Source: Clostridiales bacterium (GTDB lineage Bacteria > Bacillota > Clostridia > Christensenellales > JAISNN01). Taken from it: a stretch of DNA of 10,111 nt. The stretch is from the NCBI GenBank assembly GCA_031289865.1, contig JAITOQ010000075.1, forward strand, positions 1 through 10,111. Reading direction: 5' to 3'. Below the pieces are notes generated by a model. That model saw only the letters and a list, made by a program, of their open reading frames with translations. It made no database searches and was not told where the DNA came from. A program made the position numbers and the translations under genes. The stretch's first letter is position 1, and each line of letters opens with the position of its first letter. Shown here one piece after another: positions 1 through 6,343 of this stretch.

Positions 1-231
1 TCCCGCAAGAAAAAAACAAACGCGCTCTATCGTCTTTACGAGGCGCGGACGTTTTGAAATAGTATCCTTGTTGAGAATAAGCGCGGCAACCGTCATCGGC
101 GCGAGGGCAAGTACAATCCACCACCCCGCCACACCAGCCACAATCACAGTGATAAGAAACGCGGCAAAAAGCACCGCGCTTGAGATAACCGTACCTACCG
201 CAAAGTAGGAATTCAGCTTTATTTTATCCAT
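1..231 (-). CDS. Integral membrane protein, C-terminus cut by window edge
   Basis: An open frame from ATG at 231 runs off the left edge, giving 77 residues that begin MDKIKLNSYF. Two long hydrophobic stretches (about residues 9-35 and 37-53) are separated by a GWW turn. A basic segment (KRPRLVK) follows, and a third hydrophobic stretch is starting at the edge, so this is a multi-pass membrane protein with a short cytoplasmic N-terminus. The ATG lies inside the last codons of the rhomboid gene (8-nt overlap), with a GGAGG ribosome binding site a few bases upstream. Translational coupling with the protease is therefore likely. I recognise no family. A partner or substrate of the rhomboid protease is possible, but only from position. 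Confidence 0.7.
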   Translation of the reverse strand, partial: MDKIKLNSYFAVGTVISSAVLFAAFLITVIVAGVAGWWIVLALAPMTVAALILNKDTISKRPRLVKTIERVCFFLAG

Positions 232-862
232 AAATATCCTCCGCTCTTTCCTTTCTCTGCTCCCTAAAAAAACATATCAAAAAATACACGGTGACCACAA
301 AGGTGCCGAAGGCAAAGCCCAACGCGTGACCGAATAAATTAAACACGCTTCCGAAAGAAAAGCCTACATAGACAAGTATTCCGAGTGCCCTGATTATACC
401 GAAAGCACTTCGGAATTCTTTTACGGTATTTTTTATATCCCTATGCAGGGTTATTACCAACGCCGCCAACAATCCGTAAATGCCGCAAGACGCGCCGACC
501 GCTCCGCTTACGTTGATTCCCGTGATTAACCATTGCGTCATGTTGGTCAAAAATTCGGGCACGAGGAAAAACAGTAAAAACAGCGATATGCCGTACCGCT
601 TCTCTACCGTGTAGCCTATAAGTAAAAGCCCCGCGATATTTCCTAATAAATGAAGCACATTTCCGTGAAGATAGGTAGACGTAAGCAACCGCCAAAATTC
701 TTTGTTATCGAATAAATATTTTGACGCGCTTCCGAATTTTGTCAAGACTCCGTCGGTTATTTGATCTATGATAAATACCGCGATAAAAATTATCGACAAT
801 ATCATCGAGCATTTCATATCTTTAATTACTTTTAAAATCTTTTCAAGGGCTGTTTTTATCAC
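224..862 (-). CDS. Rhomboid-family intramembrane serine protease
   Basis: This 212-residue polytopic protein should cleave transmembrane segments of membrane proteins inside the bilayer. The family signature is complete. WRLLTSTYLHGNVLHLLGN (residues 57-75) carries the His/Asn pair of TM2 (H71, N75), GASCG (123-127) holds the nucleophile Ser125, and GHALGFAFG (178-186) supplies the catalytic His179. Spacings match E. coli GlpG (His150, Asn154, Ser201, His254) closely, so an active enzyme is expected. About six hydrophobic segments fit the minimal rhomboid core, with a short basic N-terminus and a charged C-terminal tail. The start at 862 is GTG, chosen because GGGAG lies 8 nt upstream; the in-frame ATG at codon 16 has no ribosome binding site. 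The gene overlaps the next membrane-protein gene by 8 nt. The physiological substrate is unknown. Confidence 0.9.
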   Translation of the reverse strand: MIKTALEKILKVIKDMKCSMILSIIFIAVFIIDQITDGVLTKFGSASKYLFDNKEFWRLLTSTYLHGNVLHLLGNIAGLLLIGYTVEKRYGISLFLLFFLVPEFLTNMTQWLITGINVSGAVGASCGIYGLLAALVITLHRDIKNTVKEFRSAFGIIRALGILVYVGFSFGSVFNLFGHALGFAFGTFVVTVYFLICFFREQRKERAEDIYG

Positions 863-927
863 TTATTTATCTCCCTCAACGTTCCTTTGTTTCCGCTATC
901 TATTTTCCTCACACAATACAGAGAGAA

Positions 928-1073
928 CTATATATGCGAATTGCAAGTTAAAACTATATTTTGAAAACAAAATTTTATTAAATCCTTTATTTTCGCTATA
1001 TACGTTCCTCTCTCAATACAAATGTTTTCGCTATTCATTCTCCTCTCTCAATACAAATGTTTTCGCTATTCAT
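928..1073 (-). other. Two overlapping mini-ORFs encoded by the 35-bp repeat
   Basis: On the minus strand, ATG at 1073 opens a 12-codon frame (MNSENICIERGE) whose TGA at 1037-1035 overlaps the next ATG (1038) as ATGA. That second ATG opens a 36-codon frame ending at 928. Both have AGAGAGGAG directly before the ATG, although the spacing is tighter than usual. If transcribed with the rhomboid gene they could act as leader peptides. They could equally be a by-product of the repeat, and no codon-level constraint can be judged from one sequence. Confidence 0.2.
937..997 (-). repeat. Dispersed AT-rich repeat, copy 1
   Basis: This 61-bp stretch matches 7387-7448 with only about two substitutions and one single-base indel. 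The core contains the perfect hairpin ATTTTG-AAAA-CAAAAT. Both copies lie upstream of minus-strand genes (rhomboid at 862, DUF3990 at 7281) in the same orientation. At this copy the repeat runs directly into the 35-bp array. It could be a small non-autonomous element or a shared regulatory segment. No terminal inverted repeats or target-site duplications are evident. Confidence 0.8.
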
Positions 1074-1088
1074 TCTCCTCTCTCAATA
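984..1088 (-). repeat. 35-bp tandem repeat array (3 units, plus a diverged unit at 884-918)
   Basis: Units at 1019-1053 and 1054-1088 are identical over 35 bp. The unit at 984-1018 is a diverged neighbour in perfect 35-bp phase, and another diverged unit sits at 884-918. On the minus strand a unit begins TATTGAGAGAGGAGAATG, that is, a purine-rich Shine-Dalgarno-like run and an ATG. The rhomboid start region (about 852-882) resembles the unit: GTTGAGGGAGATAAATAAG before its GTG. The array may therefore descend from duplication of a translation initiation region, an inference from similarity only. The block immediately beyond the array at 1089-1123 is repeated at 919-951 (both start c-R-gagagaactatatat), so a larger composite unit has also been duplicated. 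Confidence 0.85.
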
Positions 1089-1160
1089 CGGAGAGAACTA
1101 TATATTAAACCCATTTCAAGTTATTCTACAGCGATAAGACGGCTATTTTTTAGATATTTC

Positions 1161-1210
1161 CCGCGAAACCGACCGAAGATTAAGGTTTCTTATCAAGGGA
1201 GGTTTCGCGG
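1161..1210. repeat. Inverted repeat with 10-bp perfect arms
   Basis: CCGCGAAACC at 1161-1170 is perfectly complementary to GGTTTCGCGG at 1201-1210, enclosing 30 nt. A second GGTTT inside the loop (1184-1188) could pair instead with AAACC of the left arm, so two mutually exclusive folds exist. No run of T follows on either strand, so it is not a standard intrinsic terminator. It lies about 50 bp downstream of the RNA ligase stop and could be a 3'-end stabilising hairpin, an attenuator-like switch or a protein-binding palindrome. Confidence 0.6.
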
Positions 1211-1258
1211 AAAAGATCAAAAAAGAGCGTCTTTGCGCGGTGTTAATTTAAAATAAAA

Positions 1259-2386
1259 TTATAAATCCCACTTCAATAAAAAGTCGGGATTGATAACCTT
1301 AAAGCTGACGGTGTTTTTCGCATCGCGAATGACGACGCCCTCTCTGACGGTGTCGCCGTATAGGACGGAGCGGCCGCCCGCATATTTGACCATGTCGTCT
1401 ACGGTGTCCTTTAGGAGAAACGCGGCGTCTATGATAGGTACCCACTTCAGCCCGTATTTAGCGGCGATTTCAGCCGCCCTCACGCTGTCAACCTTTACTC
1501 TGTCTACGGTTAGATTAAAGCAATATATGTCGTTTCCTTTGAGCTTGTATTTATTCTTTTGAATGTTTTCGCCTATGATTTCGCCTTGGAGTACGAGGGT
1601 TTCGGCGGTCGGAAAAAAATCCTTGCGAATATCCTTCAGCACCTTTTCCAAATCGTACTTCATCGCCATATCCGTATAGCGCGTCGGCTCATAGTCCTTT
1701 GCCGTCGGCATAGAGAGCGACATATTTCTCGAACACGCGGAAAAGACGGCTTTTTTCTTTCTGCAATCCAACCCGTAGGTCGCGCTCGTACCGTCAAGCT
1801 TTTCAGTCACGCACATCGGCTTTCCCTTGTACTCTTCGAGCCATTCGGGCGCGTTTTGTATTCTCGTTTCGTCGGTCTTGACGATATAGTTAGGGAACGG
1901 CAGTTTTTTGACCTTTTTGTCAAAGAGTTTCAATATGATTTTTCTGAATTTCTCACGGCGCATAAGTTTTTTGCAGAGCTTAGTCCTCAAAAACCAATGC
2001 TTTTTTGCCCTTGCGCGATCCGCGGGAAGTTCGGGCGTTTCGTCCTCGATTTTGGTGATTTTGAGAGCGGACGTCACGTCGTCGCCGATTTCGTACGACT
2101 TTTTCCCGCCGAGAATACTCGTCGGGAGCGCTAAGCCTTGACTGATTGTGCCGCGCATTTTCATGGTCTTTATTTTAAAATTCCGCTTTTCAAGAAATGA
2201 AAAAGCGGAATTGTCGGAGGGGACAAGAGAGTCTATTTCGATATATACGCACTTATCCCCCTCTTGAAATTCGTCCTTTTTGATAATCAAATTCCAACCG
2301 AGTACGCTGCATTGACAAATGTTGTCGCAACCCTCGATAGGTCTGATGTTTTTCACAATTTCTATATGCGCTAATTTTCTTTCCAT
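1259..2386 (-). CDS. ATP-dependent RNA ligase, DRB0094/Rnl5 type
   Basis: This 375-residue protein belongs to the covalent nucleotidyltransferase superfamily. Such ligases adenylate a lysine and seal 3'-OH/5'-phosphate RNA breaks. An N-terminal OB-like domain (about 1-110) precedes the nucleotidyltransferase domain, the arrangement of the Deinococcus DRB0094 family. Visible motifs are motif I EKLDGT with the predicted AMP-accepting Lys196, SRN (219-221, motif Ia region), LQGEIIGENI (266-275, motif III), IYCFNL (287-292, IIIa), REGVVIRD (348-355, IV) and SFKVINPDFLLKW (361-373, V). All the catalytic positions I can place are present. The link between the domains (about 120-165) is strongly basic and looks long, which may add RNA contacts. 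ATG at 2386 has AGAGGTGAG upstream. It lies 11 bp after the transporter gene, so the two are co-transcribed. The natural RNA substrate is unknown; repair of cleaved tRNA or stress-broken RNA is a family-based guess. Confidence 0.88.
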   Translation of the reverse strand: MERKLAHIEIVKNIRPIEGCDNICQCSVLGWNLIIKKDEFQEGDKCVYIEIDSLVPSDNSAFSFLEKRNFKIKTMKMRGTISQGLALPTSILGGKKSYEIGDDVTSALKITKIEDETPELPADRARAKKHWFLRTKLCKKLMRREKFRKIILKLFDKKVKKLPFPNYIVKTDETRIQNAPEWLEEYKGKPMCVTEKLDGTSATYGLDCRKKKAVFSACSRNMSLSMPTAKDYEPTRYTDMAMKYDLEKVLKDIRKDFFPTAETLVLQGEIIGENIQKNKYKLKGNDIYCFNLTVDRVKVDSVRAAEIAAKYGLKWVPIIDAAFLLKDTVDDMVKYAGGRSVLYGDTVREGVVIRDAKNTVSFKVINPDFLLKWDL

Positions 2387-2397
2387 AACTCACCTCT

Positions 2398-3783
2398 TTA
2401 TGCCCGTTTCTTTTTACCCTTGATTATGACCACGTCTCCGTGTCTGACAAACAACATTGTGACAAACGAGAGCGCGACAAACAACGCTCCTATCGGAAAA
2501 AGAATGCGTTTGTCTATGGTTTGCATAAAAAAGCCCGAAACGATAGGCGCAAGCCCTTGCGCGGACATGGACGCGGCGTAATAAAAGCCCGTATACCGTC
2601 CGACCTTTGAATTAGGCGCAATCGCCGCAATCATCGGGAACGAGTTTACGCAAATGCTCGCCCAACCGATTCCGACCAAAGGAAAGATGATAAACATGAG
2701 CCACGTCGTATTCGCCGTAACCGTAAGACCCGAAAACAATGCGACGGCAAGTATGACGATACCGCCCAAAATGGTTTTTTTACGTCCCACTTTCGCCGAA
2801 AAGTACGCGATAGGGATAAACGCGACCGCCGAAATCAGAGTTGCGACGATATAATAGATTCCGGCTTTTCCGTCTTGAATTCCGAGTATTTGATTTGCAT
2901 AGATCGTAAAGGAGGAATTTATGCTGTAATAGCCCAAAAACCAAAGCGCAATCGATGCGATCAAAAAGATAAAGCTCTTCTTTTCCGCGGGGGTCAGCCC
3001 GACCTTTCCGTCAAACGAAACCTCGTCTTTAAAGCCGTGTTCCTTTTCGGTAGCATACCGCTTTTTGACCAATTGAGGCTCGTTGACAAAGACGTAATAG
3101 AGAATGATCGATATAATCATAATCACCGCGACCGCGCCGTAAGCCATAAGCTTGCTCTCGTAATCCTTGACCATGACCGTAAAAATTACCGTCGCAAGCA
3201 AACCGCCCGCGCCGCCCACGATATTGATGACCGCGTTTGCCTGTGACAAAAGCGGCTTCGGGGTCACGTCGGGCATAAGCGCAACCGCGGGTGTCCGATA
3301 GATTCCCATAGAGACGAGCGCAAAGACCAGCATAGTGACAAACCCGACAAAGACAGACGGATCGCCTTTCATAAACTCAAGTGCGGCAAGTTGATTCGCC
3401 GCCGCAACAGCCTCTTTTGCGCTTTCCTCTACCGTAGACAAATCGACAATGATGTTTTGCGCGGTGAGGCTTTCGAGTTGGACATGCTCAAACACGCCCA
3501 TAGCGGCAAAAAAGAGAACGCTCATCAGCGACCCTATCAAAATGTACGGGGTTCGCCGTCCGCTCCCTTTATCCTTGTGTCTATCGGAAATCGCGCCGAA
3601 AAGCGGCAGCATAACGAGCGCGACAATGTTGTCTATGCTCATCAAAAAGCCGCGAGGCAAATCGCCCAACCCAAAAATCAGCGTCGCCGTCAGCGGCATG
3701 TACGAATAGTAAAACTGCCAAAAGGCTTGAATGGAAAAAAACGCAAGCCCGACAAAAATCGTCTGTTTATAGTTTAATTTCAT
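2398..3783 (-). CDS. MFS transporter, SLC45/GPH-like (probable sugar transporter)
   Basis: This 461-residue polytopic membrane protein has about twelve hydrophobic segments. The loop 2-3 signature GAISDR (63-68) followed by GSGRRTPYILIG (73-84) is characteristic of the MFS branch containing plant sucrose/H+ symporters, SLC45 and related bacterial sugar carriers. RTPAVALMPDVTP (163-175) and SQANAVINIVGGAGG (180-194) also match that group, and the second-half counterpart GRKK lies at 333-336. A periplasm- or exterior-facing loop (about 100-140) is extended and acidic. It ends in a basic tail (KGKKKRA). The substrate is inferred to be a sugar or glycoside taken up with a cation; sequence alone does not settle it. 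ATG at 3783 has GGTGA upstream. It sits between the signal peptidase gene (29 bp) and the RNA ligase gene (11 bp). Confidence 0.85.
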   Translation of the reverse strand: MKLNYKQTIFVGLAFFSIQAFWQFYYSYMPLTATLIFGLGDLPRGFLMSIDNIVALVMLPLFGAISDRHKDKGSGRRTPYILIGSLMSVLFFAAMGVFEHVQLESLTAQNIIVDLSTVEESAKEAVAAANQLAALEFMKGDPSVFVGFVTMLVFALVSMGIYRTPAVALMPDVTPKPLLSQANAVINIVGGAGGLLATVIFTVMVKDYESKLMAYGAVAVIMIISIILYYVFVNEPQLVKKRYATEKEHGFKDEVSFDGKVGLTPAEKKSFIFLIASIALWFLGYYSINSSFTIYANQILGIQDGKAGIYYIVATLISAVAFIPIAYFSAKVGRKKTILGGIVILAVALFSGLTVTANTTWLMFIIFPLVGIGWASICVNSFPMIAAIAPNSKVGRYTGFYYAASMSAQGLAPIVSGFFMQTIDKRILFPIGALFVALSFVTMLFVRHGDVVIIKGKKKRA

Positions 3784-3812
3784 AAGTTCACCAAAGCCGT
3801 CCGTTTATTTTT

Positions 3813-4463
3813 TTATTTTTTTAAAAATATGATTTTACTTCCTCTGATGACAAACAAGGTTTTTCCGTACACCTTGTCGAGGCTGACCGTCCCGAATCTT
3901 CTGCCGTCAAGACTGACCTCGCGGTTGTCGCCGAGGACAAAAACCTCGTTTTCGGGGACAATATAGATTATCGGTTCGTAGATAGTCCCGATTTTGATAT
4001 TTGTATCTCCGAGCCATTCAAAGCTAAAGGTCGAACCCTGTGTTTTTGTGTAGGCTTCTATTAACTTTTCGCCGTTGAGATAGACGTAGCCGTCGCCTCT
4101 TATCTCGACCGTATCGCCCGCTATTCCTATCACGCGCTTGATTAAATATTTGTCCTTCGGGCTTCCGTCCGCATTATATTCGAGCGGACAAGGGTTTTCC
4201 AGACGGATAATATCCCCACGCCCTACCTTATTGGTACGAAGCATATACACCTTATCTTTCGTAAACAACGTGCTTTCCATAGACGTCCCCTCGACGTTCG
4301 TGGACAAAATCACATATTCGCGGAGCGCGACCGACGTCCCGAACGCAAGCATCACGACGAACATGATGATCAAAAGGTCTAATAACAGACCGTTCTTTTT
4401 TGTCATTTTACTCTTTTTTGCGACCGATAGGTCTTTTTCCGAAAGGTTTTGCGCGTCTTTCAT
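3813..4463 (-). CDS. lepB: Signal peptidase I
   Basis: This 216-residue membrane-anchored serine protease removes signal peptides from secreted precursors on the outer face of the membrane. A basic cytoplasmic N-terminus (1-24) precedes one transmembrane anchor (about 25-47). The catalytic Ser61 lies in GTSMEST, the general base Lys109 in IKRVIG, and the box E motif GDNREVSLDGRRFG spans 178-191. In that box the usual D-S-R is D-G-R. Length and single anchor fit the Gram-positive SipS/LepB form. ATG at 4463 has AGAGG five bases upstream. It follows the hydrolase-like gene after a 112-bp spacer with tandem hairpins. A housekeeping role is likely, though many Clostridia carry several paralogues and this may not be the main one. 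Confidence 0.93.
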   Translation of the reverse strand: MKDAQNLSEKDLSVAKKSKMTKKNGLLLDLLIIMFVVMLAFGTSVALREYVILSTNVEGTSMESTLFTKDKVYMLRTNKVGRGDIIRLENPCPLEYNADGSPKDKYLIKRVIGIAGDTVEIRGDGYVYLNGEKLIEAYTKTQGSTFSFEWLGDTNIKIGTIYEPIIYIVPENEVFVLGDNREVSLDGRRFGTVSLDKVYGKTLFVIRGSKIIFLKK

Positions 4464-4506
4464 AGCTGCCTCTTTTTTTACTTTATCTTTTTATATGCCG
4501 CATTCG

Positions 4507-4565
4507 ATATTCCGCGGTATAGCGCCGCATTCGGGGTTTCATATTCCGCGGTATAGCACCGCATT
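4507..4565. repeat. Two-copy 34-bp-period palindromic repeat upstream of lepB
   Basis: ATATTCCGCGGTATAGC plus R-CCGCATT occurs at 4507-4531 and again at 4541-4565 with one mismatch. Each copy can form a GCGG/CCGC hairpin around a TATAG loop. The second extends to a perfect 5-bp stem GCGGT-ATAGC-ACCGC and is followed on the plus strand by ATTTTTT. That looks like a small intrinsic terminator pointing against the genes. On the minus strand the pair sits in the leader or intercistronic region of lepB. It could be a REP-like element, an operator pair or an antisense terminator. Confidence 0.6.
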
Positions 4566-4575
4566 TTTTATAGCT

Positions 4576-6225
4576 CTAAACAAACAAAATGTTGTTAAAT
4601 AATATTCCTTCCGCGTCAGAGATGTCCAAAATCTTTACGCCGTCAAAATTTTCCGCATAGCGTTTCTTTTCGTCCTTAAACATACGCGGTTCGAGTGAAA
4701 TCCTCTGCCATTCCGTATCCGCGGGAAGGGTCAGTTTCAATGTATATTTTCCGTCGGACTCCTCTCCCGAATATTTGTACAAGCCGACCGTAATAGTCTT
4801 CGGCTCTAAGGCATAGACGTCCGCTTGCAGCGCGGCGATATTTTCGGTGGACGCCGAGCCTATCTCATAGTTTGCCATACCGCCCGTCTGCGACCCTATA
4901 CCAAAGATCCCGTACGCGCCCTCTTTTAAAGAGACAAGCCCGTCCTCGGTAATCAAATCGGCGCGGTTGACGGGAATAAAATTGATCCCCGTATCCCGTG
5001 AAAAAATGATGCGTTTTTTTGGATCTATACCGCCGTTTTCCGCTTTTCCCTCGATACGTTTGACGCACAATTTTGTCGAAACGACAGACCCGTCCTTGTA
5101 GAAAAGATTGCCGAATGCAAAGACGATTTTCGCGCCCTCGACCTCGATTTTTGCGAAGTATTCGCCGCCCGCCGTTTCCTCCGCTTTAGCGTTTTTCCAT
5201 TCTCTGTAATACGGCAGCGCGTCCGTCGTACTGTAATAGACCTCTGCGCGCTCCGCGTCGTTCGCGTCCGCGGTCGACAGCGAAAAATAGTCCTTTCCCT
5301 CGCTGACAAAAAACTTTCCTTCGGGATTTTTTTTGAGCCGCTGCTCCAAAAAACGCTTGTTGAGCCAAAGGAGCATGGCGTTTGCCGCAAGCGGAGTTAT
5401 TCCGTTACGGAGACGCGGACTCACTATCATGTTTTTTTCGCCCGCAAGTAAATCGAATAGATCGGACGAGCGGTCAAAGTCGGACAAACCGCTGTTTGTC
5501 GCAAGCATCATAAGGGTCGGGATTTCGATGGATTTTGCATATGTTTGCCCCTCGATTCCCGCGATATAGCACTCTTTTTTTTCGTCCAATTTGATGCTCT
5601 TGTCCCCGTACTTGTAGATACCGCGGTATGCGGTATAGCCCGCCCCGAATAACGTGACGAGAACGGAAAAACCGTCGTACGAACCCGCCGCCATATACGC
5701 CGCCGTCGTCGTGGTTTTTTCAGCCAAAAGCCCTATCTCCGACGATGGATATTCCTTTTTTAAAAAGACCGCCGCACGCTTTATCATCTTTGCCCAAACG
5801 TACCACGGCGAACTTTTCGCCGAGGGCAATGCCGCCTCAAACAGACGGCCCGTACCGCGCTCCGGCTTTGCGTACAAAAGACTCTGAGGGTACACCGTAT
5901 GATAACGGCTTCCGTCACGCCCCGCAAAATCCACGTCCGCAACCGCATACCCTTCGCGTGCAAGACGGCTGACTAAACCGCCGTCGCTCCCCGAAAAAAG
6001 GTCGCCCGCATATACGAGCGCGGCTTTCGGCTGCGTTCCGCTCTTGTATGAGATCGAACAATAGACCTTAACTTCACCGTCCGCTGTCTTTTCGGAGGTG
6101 AAATAAACTTTTTTTGTAACCACGCCGTCGCATTCGGTTTCGTCAATCCGTATGACGTCTAACCCCTCCGCCTCAGGATCGTAATCCGACCAGAGCTTTG
6201 ACGGCGTCATAAAAATATATTCCAT
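4576..6225 (-). CDS. Alpha/beta-hydrolase-like protein with C-terminal beta domain
   Basis: This is a roughly 549-residue protein without signal peptide or membrane segment (residue numbers below count from an upstream ATG at 6234). The first about 300 residues look like an alpha/beta-hydrolase fold of the acetyl-xylan-esterase/dienelactone-hydrolase sort. They show a beta strand plus ALVYAGDLFSGSDG (72-85), GYAVADVDFAGRDG (95-108), SPWYVWAKMIKRA (142-154), a position-equivalent nucleophile elbow (167-180) and a late IPTLMMLATNSGLSD segment (238-252). The elbow reads LLAEKTTTTAAY, so the expected G-x-S-x-G is missing and the enzyme may be inactive or changed. The remaining about 250 residues are beta-rich and end in a galactose-binding-like pattern (WQRISLEPRMF, then FDGVKILDISDAEG), perhaps a sugar-binding module. 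The start at 6225 is preferred because the promoter -10 box covers the upstream ATG (6234); ATG at 6210 is a further option. A carbohydrate-related role is a guess helped by the downstream sugar-type transporter. Confidence 0.65.
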   Translation of the reverse strand: MEYIFMTPSKLWSDYDPEAEGLDVIRIDETECDGVVTKKVYFTSEKTADGEVKVYCSISYKSGTQPKAALVYAGDLFSGSDGGLVSRLAREGYAVADVDFAGRDGSRYHTVYPQSLLYAKPERGTGRLFEAALPSAKSSPWYVWAKMIKRAAVFLKKEYPSSEIGLLAEKTTTTAAYMAAGSYDGFSVLVTLFGAGYTAYRGIYKYGDKSIKLDEKKECYIAGIEGQTYAKSIEIPTLMMLATNSGLSDFDRSSDLFDLLAGEKNMIVSPRLRNGITPLAANAMLLWLNKRFLEQRLKKNPEGKFFVSEGKDYFSLSTADANDAERAEVYYSTTDALPYYREWKNAKAEETAGGEYFAKIEVEGAKIVFAFGNLFYKDGSVVSTKLCVKRIEGKAENGGIDPKKRIIFSRDTGINFIPVNRADLITEDGLVSLKEGAYGIFGIGSQTGGMANYEIGSASTENIAALQADVYALEPKTITVGLYKYSGEESDGKYTLKLTLPADTEWQRISLEPRMFKDEKKRYAENFDGVKILDISDAEGILFNNILFV

Positions 6226-6232
6226 AATATCC

Positions 6233-6261
6233 ATTATACCATAATGCGCCGTCTTTTACAA
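6233..6261 (-). promoter_or_regulatory. SigA-type promoter of the hydrolase-lepB-MFS-ligase run
   Basis: On the minus strand, TTGTAA (6261-6256) and a perfect TATAAT (6238-6233) are separated by exactly 17 bp, with A/T-rich DNA upstream. The predicted start of transcription (about 6226) falls next to the ATG at 6225, so the mRNA would be leaderless. An upstream in-frame ATG at 6234 lies inside the -10 box and could not be used from this promoter. Confidence 0.65.
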
Positions 6262-6319
6262 TGGATATCGGGAAAAAATTTTAAAAAAAATTATTTTTTC
6301 AAATTCATTCTTTGACGGC

Positions 6320-6343
6320 AAAAAGTCGGACTTACCGCCCGAC
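6320..6343 (-). terminator. Possible intrinsic terminator overlapping the DUF3791 stop codon
   Basis: On the minus strand GTCGG (6343-6339) pairs with CCGAC (6329-6325) across a 9-nt loop that contains the TAA stop of the DUF3791 gene, and TTTTT follows. The stem is only 5 bp. The position, exactly at the end of the cassette and ahead of the next promoter, fits a terminator. Confidence 0.4.

Larger units (their letters stand above)
863..1258. other. 396-bp intergenic spacer rich in repeats
   Basis: No convincing gene lies between the RNA ligase stop and the rhomboid start. The spacer holds a 35-bp repeat array (884-918 and 984-1088), a copy of a dispersed AT-rich repeat (937-997), a duplicated block (919-951 and 1089-1123) and a long inverted repeat (1161-1210). 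I could not find a clear -35/-10 pair for the rhomboid gene. On the minus strand a short GCG/CGC hairpin followed by six T (about 1222-1242) lies just downstream of the RNA ligase and is at most a weak terminator. Confidence 0.6.

Noticed and set aside
984..1088. CRISPR array
   Set aside because: The units are directly adjacent, or separated by another repeated block, with no variable spacers of constant size and no cas genes nearby.
768..1256. 162-codon plus-strand open frame across the spacer and the rhomboid 5' end
   Set aside because: It is antisense to the rhomboid gene, its product is repetitive because it reads through the 35-bp repeat, and it has no ribosome binding site or promoter.
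4138..4602. 154-codon plus-strand frame opposite signal peptidase
   Set aside because: It is antisense to a gene with complete catalytic motifs, and its composition is a Ser/Phe/Arg-rich shadow of the lepB codons.
5025..5390. Arg/Ser-rich minus-strand frame inside the hydrolase-like gene
   Set aside because: It is an out-of-frame shadow of the longer gene, with low-complexity basic composition and no start signals.
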